Below are positions 1-5,672 of a stretch of DNA of 5,736 nucleotides, one piece after another. The stretch is from Nitrospinota bacterium (GTDB lineage: Bacteria > UBA8248 > JACPRG01), in the NCBI GenBank assembly GCA_030740135.1, contig JASLXW010000131.1, positions 1-5,736 on the forward strand. The letters run 5' to 3'. Within the stretch, counting starts at the first letter, position 1, and every line of letters begins with the position of its first letter. The notes beneath the pieces are model-generated. The model saw only the letters and a list, made by a program, of their open reading frames with translations, ran no database searches and had not been told where the DNA came from. The position numbers and the translations under genes are program-made.

Positions 1-4
1 GAAA

Positions 5-973
5 ATGCCTGATTCGTCTCATCCCGAAAAACCGCGCCGTTTCAAGAGGCTCGCCCTTCTGGGCGTGGGCCTCATGGGCGGATGTTTTGCCCGGGACCTC
101 CGGGCGCTCGATGGCGTGGACGAGATTGTCGGGTGCAGCCGAACGACTGAAACCCTGTCCAGGGCCCGGGACCTGGGGGTGATCGACCGGGGAGAGCCCG
201 ACCCGGAAAAGGCCGTTCGGGGCGCGGACCTGGTCGTGATTTCCGTTCCCATGGGCGCGGCCGCGGAGCTTACCTTGCGGATCCGTCCCCGATGCCCGGA
301 AGGGGCGCTGGTGACCGACATGGGAAGCGTCAAGGGGGATTATGTGCGCGCGGTCGAGGGGCGCGTCCCCGAAGGCGTCGGGTTTGTCGGCGGCCACCCC
401 ATCGCGGGTACGGAGAATTCGGGTGTGGCCGCTTCGTTCGAGGGCCTGTTCCGAAACGCGCGGTGCGTCCTCACGCCGACCCCGAACACATCGGCGTGGG
501 CGGTCGAGGCCTCCAAGGCCATGTGGGAAGCGTTGGGCGCCGGCGTCATTTTGATGGACCCGGACCGGCACGATGAAGTCCTCGGCGCGGTCAGCCACCT
601 TCCCCACGTTCTGGCGTATTCGGCCATGAACGCCCTGCCCGAAGATGTTTTGGAGGGATTTGCGGGCGGGGGATTCCGCGATTTCTCGCGGATCGCTTCA
701 AGCGATCCCGGGATGTGGAGAGATATCTGCCTGTCGAACCGTCGGGCGATTCTCGAGTGGATCTCGCGGTATGAAGAGACGCTGGGTGAAATGAAAGACC
801 TGATCGACCGGGGCGACGGCGAAGGTCTCAGGGAAGCGTTCGGCCGGGCCAAGGCGCGAAGGGACGCCCTCATCGCGTCGGAAAAGGGCGCAACGCGGCC
901 TCCTTCCGGCTCCTTGCGGGCGGGCGCGGACGGCGAGGCCCGTTCGACAGGGAGGGGGCGGTCCGATGAGTGA
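5..973 (+). CDS. tyrA: Prephenate dehydrogenase (TyrA family)
   Basis: Cytosolic enzyme that oxidatively decarboxylates prephenate to 4-hydroxyphenylpyruvate with NAD(P)+, in tyrosine synthesis. The 322-residue product opens with a Rossmann dinucleotide-binding motif, GVGLMGG at residues 20-26. The family signatures GGHPIAGTE (129-137) and SHLPH (197-201) supply conserved histidines of the active site. WRDICLSNR (238-246) is the conserved helical motif of the C-terminal dimerisation domain. There is no fused chorismate mutase and no ACT domain, so this is the short monofunctional form. An arogenate-specific enzyme cannot be excluded from sequence alone. The ATG lies four bases from the window edge and the frame is open upstream, so the true start and its ribosome site cannot be judged; the glycine motif at residue 20 suggests little or nothing is missing. 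Residues from about 291 to the end form a Gly/Arg/Ser-rich tail outside the family core. The gene overlaps cmk by 8 bases, so the two are probably translationally coupled. Confidence 0.93.
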   Translation: MPDSSHPEKPRRFKRLALLGVGLMGGCFARDLRALDGVDEIVGCSRTTETLSRARDLGVIDRGEPDPEKAVRGADLVVISVPMGAAAELTLRIRPRCPEGALVTDMGSVKGDYVRAVEGRVPEGVGFVGGHPIAGTENSGVAASFEGLFRNARCVLTPTPNTSAWAVEASKAMWEALGAGVILMDPDRHDEVLGAVSHLPHVLAYSAMNALPEDVLEGFAGGGFRDFSRIASSDPGMWRDICLSNRRAILEWISRYEETLGEMKDLIDRGDGEGLREAFGRAKARRDALIASEKGATRPPSGSLRAGADGEARSTGRGRSDE

Positions 974-1664
974 GGAAGCCCCGGTCGTTGCGGTGGACGG
1001 CCCGGCCGGCGCCGGGAAGAGCACCGCCAGCCGCCGCTTGTCGATTCGCCTGGGGTATCGATACTACGACACGGGCGCCCTCTACCGGGCGCTTGCCTGG
1101 TCCGCCGGGGAATCGGGCCTGGGCCGGGAAGGTTCGGATGAAGCCTTGACGGCTCTTTGCCGGGACCTGGTTCTGGAATTCAGGAAGACCGTCGAAAGCG
1201 GGGACGATTGGCGGGTTTGGGTCAACGGCCGTGAGTTGACGCGGGAGTTGAAGGGCGAGGAGATCGGCCGGGGGGCGTCCATCATCTCGGCCCGGCCGGC
1301 GGTGCGGGATGCGCTGTTGGACCTTCAGCGTCGTCAGGCGACGCCGCCCGGCCTTGTGATGGAAGGCCGGGACGTGGGGACGGTGGTCTTTCCCGAGGCG
1401 GCGGTGAAATTTTTTATCACGGCCGATGCCGGTGAACGGGCGAGACGCCGCTGGCTCGAGATGCGGCGGCTCGGGCGGGAGGCGGACCTGGAATCGATCC
1501 AGCGGGAGATCCGGGAGCGCGATGAGCGGGATCGAACCCGCGAGGCGGCGCCGCTGGTTCCGGCCGAGGACGCTGCGCTCATCGACACGACAAAAATGAA
1601 TGTTGACGAAGTTGTTGAAAATATGGTAGATATGGCACTTCAGCGCTTATCCGCCCGGATGTAA
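966..1664 (+). CDS. cmk: Cytidylate kinase
   Basis: Phosphorylates CMP and dCMP to the diphosphates using ATP, in cytosolic pyrimidine nucleotide salvage and RNA-turnover recycling. The 232-residue length is normal for bacterial Cmk. The P-loop is GPAGAGKST (residues 12-20), followed by the substrate-side motif YDTGALYR (34-41). The family signature EGRDVGT is at 133-139. The lid region (about 159-190) ends in RERDERDR and is followed by the PLVPAEDA motif. A GGAGG at 951-955, ten bases before the ATG, lies inside the end of tyrA and supports this start. The start overlaps the tyrA stop (ATG at 966, TGA at 971). The last 25 codons or so are much richer in A/T than the rest of the gene and may double as a promoter region for rpsA. 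Neighbourhood with rpsA and an IHF-type gene matches the E. coli cmk-rpsA-ihfB order. Confidence 0.96.
   Translation: MSEEAPVVAVDGPAGAGKSTASRRLSIRLGYRYYDTGALYRALAWSAGESGLGREGSDEALTALCRDLVLEFRKTVESGDDWRVWVNGRELTRELKGEEIGRGASIISARPAVRDALLDLQRRQATPPGLVMEGRDVGTVVFPEAAVKFFITADAGERARRRWLEMRRLGREADLESIQREIRERDERDRTREAAPLVPAEDAALIDTTKMNVDEVVENMVDMALQRLSARM
1603..1632 (+). promoter_or_regulatory. Possible sigma-70-like promoter for rpsA inside the 3' end of cmk
   Basis: TTGACG at 1603-1608 matches five of six bases of the -35 consensus. It is followed after 18 bases by TAGATA (1627-1632), a poor match to the -10 consensus (three of six). The stretch 1590-1650 is clearly A/T-rich compared with its surroundings. 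E. coli also has rpsA promoters within or near the end of cmk, which makes the position plausible. The weak -10 keeps confidence low; the patch may simply be coding sequence. Confidence 0.25.
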
Positions 1665-1679
1665 GAGCCGTCAATACGG

Positions 1680-1703
1680 GACGGCCCCGTGGAGGGGCCG
1701 GTC
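1680..1703 (+). promoter_or_regulatory. G+C-rich hairpin in the rpsA leader
   Basis: CGGCCCC (1682-1688) and GGGGCCG (1694-1700) are perfect inverted repeats around the five-base loop GTGGA. An alternative pairing extends the stem outward to GAC at 1680-1682 with GTC at 1701-1703, leaving one bulged G. No T-run follows, so it is not a standard intrinsic terminator. It lies in the 117-base gap between cmk and rpsA and would be in the rpsA 5' leader if transcription starts upstream. A role in S1 autogenous control or RNA processing is inference. Confidence 0.45.
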
Positions 1704-1764
1704 TCCGCTGGCGCGGGAACCCCCCATGCGTTTCAGCGGTTTACGTTCGGGCCCATCCACCCCC

Positions 1765-1774
1765 GGGGGAAGAG
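1765..1774 (+). promoter_or_regulatory. Weak ribosome binding region of rpsA
   Basis: The only purine-rich element before the rpsA ATG at 1782 is GGGGGAAGAG, a poor match to AGGAGG. The G-run abuts a C-run (CCCCCGGGGG at 1760-1769) and is enclosed by CGTTC (1744-1748) and GAACG (1774-1778), which could pair. In E. coli the rpsA start also lacks a strong Shine-Dalgarno sequence and depends on leader folding. This element favours 1782 over the upstream in-frame GTG at 1689, which lies in a hairpin loop. Confidence 0.4.
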
Positions 1775-1781
1775 AACGAGT

Positions 1782-4118
1782 ATGTCAGAAGACTTAGAGA
1801 AATCACCAACTGATGCGGCAGATGGGGAAGAGCCATCGACGGACCCTTCTCCTTCTGAATCCACACTGGTTGCCGAAGTGAACGATGAAGCGGCGGAGGT
1901 CCCTCCGGCCGTTGAATCCGGGGAATCCGGCGATTCTCCGGCCGAGACTGAACCGGCCGATGAAACGCCGGAAGCCGATGAAACGCCGGAAGACGCCCCG
2001 GCCGCCGGGTCCGAGGACACCGCGCCGCGGATTCAGATGCCGGAAATCCCCGACGACCTGAGCTCCCTCGATGAGGAGACCATCGCGCAGATCTATGAGG
2101 CGTCCCTGGAGACGATCAAAGAGGGGCAGGTCATTAAGGGGACAGTGATTTCGCTGGATCGGGACCACGTGATGGTGGACGTAGGTTATAAATCCGAGGG
2201 TTCGATTTCCCTCGATGAGTTCCCCAATCACGGTCGGGACATGAAAGTCGGGGATGAGGTTGACGTCTTCCTCGAGACGAAGGAGGACAACGAAGGCCAG
2301 ATCGTCCTTTCCAAGGAAAAGGCCAACCGCATCAAGGTCTGGGACAAGATCAGCGAGGCCTACGACCGGAACGAGATGGTGACCGGAACGGTCATCGCCC
2401 GGATCAAGGGCGGGTTGACCGTGGATGTGGGCGTGCGGGCCTTTCTGCCGGGCTCCCAGGTGGATCTTCGTCCCGCGCGGAACCTGGATCAGTATCTCGG
2501 CCAATCGCTCGAGATGCGAATTATCAAATTGAACCGGAACCGGGGAAACATCGTTCTCTCTCGCCGCGTGCTGCTGGAAGAGGAGCGGGCGACGCTGAAA
2601 ACGAAAACCCTGGAGACCCTGGAAGAGGGCCAGATGGTCGAGGGTGTGGTCAAGAACATCACCGACTACGGGGCCTTCATCGATCTCGGCGGATTGGACG
2701 GTCTGCTTCACATCACCGACATGTCCTGGGGCCGGGTGGGGCATCCTTCCGAGATGTTCAAGATCGGCGACACGGTGAAGGTGATGATCTTGAAGTTCGA
2801 CCGTGAGCGTGAGCGGGTGAGTCTCGGCCACAAGCAGATTACGCACGACCCCTGGGAGGACGTCGACACCAAATTTCCCTCTGGAACCCGCATCAATGGA
2901 CGGGTGGTCAGCATCGCCGATTACGGCGCCTTCATCGAGTTGGAGGAGGGGGTGGAAGGTCTCGTCCACGTCTCGGAGATGACTTGGTCGAGGCGGATGC
3001 GTCATCCCTCGAAGATCGTGACGGCGGGGGAGACCGTGGAGGCCGTTGTCCTCAACGTGGACAAGGACAACAAGCGGATCTCTCTGGGCATGAAGCAGAC
3101 GGAAGAGAACCCCTGGCTTAAGATTCAGGACCGGTATCCGGTCGGCGCCACGGCCCAGGGGCGGGTTCGCAACATGACCGATTTCGGGGCGTTCCTGGCC
3201 CTGGAGGAAGGCATTGACGGCCTGATTCACATCTCCGACATGTCCTGGACTCAGCGTATCAGGCACCCTTCGGAAATTCTGAAGAAGGGCCAGGAGGTGG
3301 AAGCGGTTGTCCTGAACATCGACATCGAGAACGAAAGGCTCTCTCTCGGTCTGAAGCAAGCGGGCGAGAACCCCTGGGACAACATCGACGAGCGCCACCA
3401 GGTCGGCAACAACGTTCCCGCGAACATCGTCAAGGTGGTCAATTTCGGTGCGTTCGCCGCCCTCGAGGACGGGCTGGAAGGTCTGATTCACATCTCCGAG
3501 CTGGCCGAAGGGAAGGTCGAGCGTTCTGAGGATGTCGTCGCCGTGGGCGAAGAGTACACGGTCAAGATCATCAAGATCGACAAGGAGGAGCGCAAGCTCG
3601 GCCTCAGCCTCAGGGCGTATATCGACGAGGACGGCGAACCGGAGGAATGGAAGGAGCGAAGGGCGCGCCGTCTGGAAGCGGAAGTCAGTGATGTCGCCCG
3701 GGAGGAAACCGCCGCCGCCGTCCCGGATAAAGCCGATTCGGAAGCCGAGGACGTAGGGGGCGATGAGCCTGAGACGGCGATGGAGGAGGCGATGGAGGCG
3801 GCGGAGGCCGAAGCGAAGGCCGATTCCGACGAAGGCGTCGAGTTGACGGAAGACGCCGGGGAGGCGGACGAGGCCAAAGCGGAGCCCGATTCCAACGAAG
3901 GCGTCGAGTTGACGGAAGACGCCGGCGAGGCGGACGAGCCCGAAGCGGAGCCCGATTCCAACGAAGGCGTCGAGTTGACGGAAGACGCCGGGGAGGCGGA
4001 TGAGCCCGAAGCGGAGCCCGATTCCAACGAAGGCGTCGAGTTGATGGAAGACGCCGGCGAGGCGGATGAGCCTGCGGGCGAGCCGCCCGAAGCGTCCGAA
4101 GAGGAGCCTGTCTCTTAG
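1782..4118 (+). CDS. rpsA: 30S ribosomal protein S1 with long acidic N- and C-terminal tails
   Basis: Binds mRNA on the 30S subunit and helps unfold and place it for initiation. From the ATG at 1782 the product is 778 residues, against 557 in E. coli. Six S1 (OB-fold) domains start near residues 114, 198, 281, 365, 452 and 539. Domains 3-6 show the usual RNA-binding pattern: (Y/F)GAF strands (NFGAF in the sixth), G-L-(I/L/V)-H-(I/V)-(S/T) and a closing (V/I/L)SLG-type strand. The first two diverge, as expected for the ribosome-anchoring pair. IAQIYEASLETIKEG (101-115) resembles the extreme N terminus of E. coli S1 that docks on S2, but here about 100 acidic Pro/Glu/Asp/Ser-rich residues precede it. 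After residue about 612 comes a roughly 165-residue acidic tail with four 22-residue repeats. The first codons (TCA, TTA, AAA, TCA, CCA, ACT) are A/T-ending, unlike the rest of the gene, which fits a true start here. Identity is certain; the roles of the tails are unknown. Confidence 0.96.
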   Translation: MSEDLEKSPTDAADGEEPSTDPSPSESTLVAEVNDEAAEVPPAVESGESGDSPAETEPADETPEADETPEDAPAAGSEDTAPRIQMPEIPDDLSSLDEETIAQIYEASLETIKEGQVIKGTVISLDRDHVMVDVGYKSEGSISLDEFPNHGRDMKVGDEVDVFLETKEDNEGQIVLSKEKANRIKVWDKISEAYDRNEMVTGTVIARIKGGLTVDVGVRAFLPGSQVDLRPARNLDQYLGQSLEMRIIKLNRNRGNIVLSRRVLLEEERATLKTKTLETLEEGQMVEGVVKNITDYGAFIDLGGLDGLLHITDMSWGRVGHPSEMFKIGDTVKVMILKFDRERERVSLGHKQITHDPWEDVDTKFPSGTRINGRVVSIADYGAFIELEEGVEGLVHVSEMTWSRRMRHPSKIVTAGETVEAVVLNVDKDNKRISLGMKQTEENPWLKIQDRYPVGATAQGRVRNMTDFGAFLALEEGIDGLIHISDMSWTQRIRHPSEILKKGQEVEAVVLNIDIENERLSLGLKQAGENPWDNIDERHQVGNNVPANIVKVVNFGAFAALEDGLEGLIHISELAEGKVERSEDVVAVGEEYTVKIIKIDKEERKLGLSLRAYIDEDGEPEEWKERRARRLEAEVSDVAREETAAAVPDKADSEAEDVGGDEPETAMEEAMEAAEAEAKADSDEGVELTEDAGEADEAKAEPDSNEGVELTEDAGEADEPEAEPDSNEGVELTEDAGEADEPEAEPDSNEGVELMEDAGEADEPAGEPPEASEEEPVS
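1959..1992 (+). repeat. Short 18-base tandem repeat in the rpsA N-terminal extension
   Basis: GATGAAACGCCGGAAG occurs at 1959-1974 and again at 1977-1992, giving the doubled peptide ADETPE-ADETPE. A smaller direct repeat, GAATCCGG at 1914 and 1923 (ESG-ESG), lies just upstream. Together they suggest that the acidic extension grew by slippage or small duplications, as the C-terminal tail appears to have done. Confidence 0.7.
3822..4085 (+). repeat. Four tandem 66-base repeats encoding the acidic S1 C-terminal tail
   Basis: Units begin at 3822, 3888, 3954 and 4020, each 66 bases and in frame (22 residues). Each encodes DS(N/D)EGVEL(T/M)EDAGEADE followed by a short variable end. A typical unit has ten acidic and no basic residues. 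Units 2 and 3 differ at only two positions, both synonymous. Unit 4 diverges most at its end. Units 1 and 3 share GGG for one glycine codon and units 2 and 4 share GGC, which would fit duplication as a 132-base pair, but the neighbouring GAC/GAT codon groups 1 with 2 and 3 with 4. The array is a coding minisatellite whose copy number may vary between strains. Confidence 0.95.
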
Positions 4119-4135
4119 GCGGTCCTTTTCCTTGC

Positions 4136-4140
4136 GGAGG
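4136..4140 (+). promoter_or_regulatory. Shine-Dalgarno sequence deciding the sppA start
   Basis: GGAGG lies nine bases before the ATG at 4150, a normal spacing. It directly touches the in-frame ATG at 4141, which is therefore too close to be used well. The site is in the 31-base gap after the rpsA stop. Confidence 0.7.
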
Positions 4141-4149
4141 ATGTGCTCG

Positions 4150-5157
4150 ATGGAAGCTCCAGCCCGTCGGAAGAAGCGCCGGCGCGGGGGCCGGACGGTC
4201 ATCTGGACCGGAGTCCTCCTGCTCCTGGCGGCGGGCCTGACGATGTTTCTCGTCGGTGAAAAGACCGGGGGCCGGTCGGCGAAGAAGGTGGCGCTGATTC
4301 GGATCGAAGGGCCGATCTTGACGGGCGGCCGGGTGGTCCGACTGATCGAGCGGTACGGGGAAGATTCCGCCATCCGGGCGCTGGTCGTCCAGGTGAACAG
4401 CCCCGGAGGGGGGGTGGCCGCCTCCCAGGAGATCTACCACGCGCTCCTTCGGTTCCGGGACCGGGGAAAAGTAGTCCTGACCTCGATGGAAGGGGTCGGC
4501 GCCTCGGGCGGATACTACGTCGCCCTGGCATCGGACAAGATCTACGCGAACGCGGGAACCATCACGGGCAGCATCGGCGTGATCCTCCAGGTGGGAAACA
4601 TCGAGGGCCTTCTGAAGAAGGCGGGTCTGAAAATCGAGGTGGTGAAGAGCGGGGTGCATAAGGACGTCGGCTCGCCCCTGCGTCCGATGTCCGCCGGGGA
4701 CCGGGCGGTCTTCAAGCAGGTCATTGACGATGCGTACACGCAGTTCGTCCGGGCGGTTTCTGTGGGAAGGAAGATGCCGATGGAGGCGGTGAGAAAGATC
4801 GCCGACGGGAGGATCTTCACGGGCGAGCGCGCCAAGGGGCTGGGCTTGATCGACGAGATCGGGACGCTGGAGGATTCAATCCGCGAAGCCGGCCGGATGG
4901 CCGGCATCAAAGGGCGTCCTCGGGTGCACGAGGAGCGACGTCGCCTTCGGGGATGGATCGAGCGCTTGTTGCGAAGCATCCGGCCGGCGGGATGGGTTTC
5001 GGACGCCCTGCCCACCGTCCGGGGGCTTCAGTATATCTGGACGTATTGGTTAGTCGGGTGGAGGCCCGGACTCGGGTGGGAGCGGGGAGTTCCGACCGAG
5101 ATTGCGGCCGCCGCGGGGAGAGAGACATGGCGGGAGTCGGGAGGTAAATCGGTATGA
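4150..5157 (+). CDS. sppA: Signal peptide peptidase SppA, short (36K) type
   Basis: Membrane-anchored serine protease with a Ser/Lys dyad (peptidase family S49) that degrades leftover signal peptides in the membrane. From the ATG at 4150 the product is 335 residues, the same class as B. subtilis SppA and about half of E. coli SppA. A basic N terminus (RRKKRRRGGR) precedes one hydrophobic segment at about 17-36, so the catalytic domain should face outward. VNSPGGGV (82-89) and GASGGYY (117-123) are family motifs. Ser119 in the second is the expected nucleophile, and Lys171 in SGVHKD is the expected base. Their 52-residue spacing equals that of Ser147 and Lys199 in B. subtilis. The ADGRIFTGERAKGLGLIDEIG motif region ends near residue 238. 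After LQYIW (293-297) a roughly 38-residue Gly/Trp/Arg-rich tail follows that looks unlike the family core. The upstream ATG codons at 4066 and 4141 are disfavoured by ribosome-site position. The stop overlaps the next start as ATGA. Confidence 0.92.
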   Translation: MEAPARRKKRRRGGRTVIWTGVLLLLAAGLTMFLVGEKTGGRSAKKVALIRIEGPILTGGRVVRLIERYGEDSAIRALVVQVNSPGGGVAASQEIYHALLRFRDRGKVVLTSMEGVGASGGYYVALASDKIYANAGTITGSIGVILQVGNIEGLLKKAGLKIEVVKSGVHKDVGSPLRPMSAGDRAVFKQVIDDAYTQFVRAVSVGRKMPMEAVRKIADGRIFTGERAKGLGLIDEIGTLEDSIREAGRMAGIKGRPRVHEERRRLRGWIERLLRSIRPAGWVSDALPTVRGLQYIWTYWLVGWRPGLGWERGVPTEIAAAAGRETWRESGGKSV

Positions 5158-5471
5158 CGAAGGCGGAGTTGGTGGAGCAAGTCGCCGAACAGATAGACTT
5201 GACGAAGAAAGAAACCGAGAGAATCGTGAACATTGTTTTCGGTTGCGTGGTCGATGCGCTTCGCCAGAGCGATAAGGTCGAGTTGAGGGGCTTCGGCAGT
5301 TTCCGGGTCCGTCACCGGGAGCCCCGCGACGGGCGGAATCCGAAGACAGGAACGACGGTCCAGATCCCGGCGAAGAAGGTGCCCTTCTTCAAGGCCGGAA
5401 AGGACCTGCGCGAATTGGTCAATATCACCATGGAGACCTTGGAGCGCGACACGGCGGCGGTTCCGGATTGA
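5154..5471 (+). CDS. ihfB: Integration host factor beta-like / HU-family DNA-binding protein
   Basis: Small dimeric nucleoid protein that bends DNA by inserting beta-arms into the minor groove. The 105-residue product has the two N-terminal helices (about 3-38), then VELRGFGSF (42-50), the beta-arm with GRNPKTG (60-66, intercalating proline at 63) and PFFKAGKDLRE (77-87). VELRGFGSF and the REPRDGRNPKTG arm read closer to IhfB than to typical HU, and location downstream of rpsA matches E. coli rpsA-ihfB. A homodimeric HU-like role cannot be excluded because no alpha partner is in the window. The C-terminal 15 or so residues go a little beyond the usual 90-95 residue length. GGGAGGT at 5139-5145 gives a good ribosome site eight bases before the ATG. 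The ATGA overlap with sppA suggests coupled translation, although strong independent initiation is also likely. Confidence 0.88.
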   Translation: MTKAELVEQVAEQIDLTKKETERIVNIVFGCVVDALRQSDKVELRGFGSFRVRHREPRDGRNPKTGTTVQIPAKKVPFFKAGKDLRELVNITMETLERDTAAVPD

Positions 5472-5608
5472 TCCGTCGCGGAATCCGTCCCGTGAGCCCG
5501 AATCCACGGCCCGTCGGCCCGGTTTCGCGCGCCCCGTCCGACGACGCATAGGTTCCGATCGTCCCGTTCCGCATTCATCGTGCTTTTTCTCTCTGCAATT
5601 CGCCTCGA

Positions 5609-5635
5609 CCGGTCCGGGGGTCGATCCCCGGCCGG
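5609..5635 (+). terminator. Strong G+C-rich hairpin, possible transcript end
   Basis: CCGGGG (5614-5619) pairs with CCCCGG (5626-5631), with a further G-T pair closing a TCGA loop. Beyond a bulged T at 5613, CCGG (5609-5612) pairs with CCGG (5632-5635), for ten Watson-Crick pairs in all. There is no T-run after it on either strand, so it does not meet the usual intrinsic terminator pattern. It may stabilise a 3' end, act with Rho, or be a protein-binding dyad. Confidence 0.35.
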
Positions 5636-5658
5636 ATGAAGGCGGGGGTGCGGGAAGC

Positions 5659-5672
5659 GCCGGAATTCCGGC
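5659..5672. repeat. Perfect 14-base palindrome
   Basis: GCCGGAATTCCGGC is fully self-complementary and could fold as a 5-bp stem with an AATT loop, or serve as a dimeric protein-binding site. It sits 23 bases after the stronger hairpin. It may be an operator for a gene beyond the window, but nothing in the window proves this. Confidence 0.4.

Noticed and set aside
1689..1781. Upstream GTG start adding 31 residues to S1
   Set aside because: It lies in a hairpin loop, has no good ribosome site, and the added residues are Gly/Pro-rich with no S1 similarity. The ATG at 1782 has a purine-rich element and a start-like codon pattern.
4066..4149. Upstream start for sppA inside the rpsA repeat tail
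   Set aside because: The extra 28 residues are an Arg/Ser/Pro-rich out-of-frame reading of the repeat region, and the GGAGG at 4136-4140 is correctly spaced only for the ATG at 4150.
1803..4373. Minus-strand open frame of 856 codons opposite rpsA, longer than rpsA itself
   Set aside because: It is in codon register with rpsA, so it stays open merely because rpsA uses no TTA, CTA or TCA codons after residue 8; it ends exactly at the TCA codon at 1803. Its protein shows only mirrored low-complexity repeats and no family motif.
5571..5592. T-run (TTTTTCTCTCT) after GCA...TGC as an intrinsic terminator
   Set aside because: Only a three-base stem precedes the T-run, and the strong hairpin lies downstream of it, in the wrong order for the + strand.
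5611..5633. Resemblance of GGGGTCGATCCCC to a tRNA T-arm
   Set aside because: The loop lacks the TTC start of a T-loop, the stem is out of register when a seven-base loop is imposed, and there is no anticodon arm, D-arm or acceptor partner nearby.
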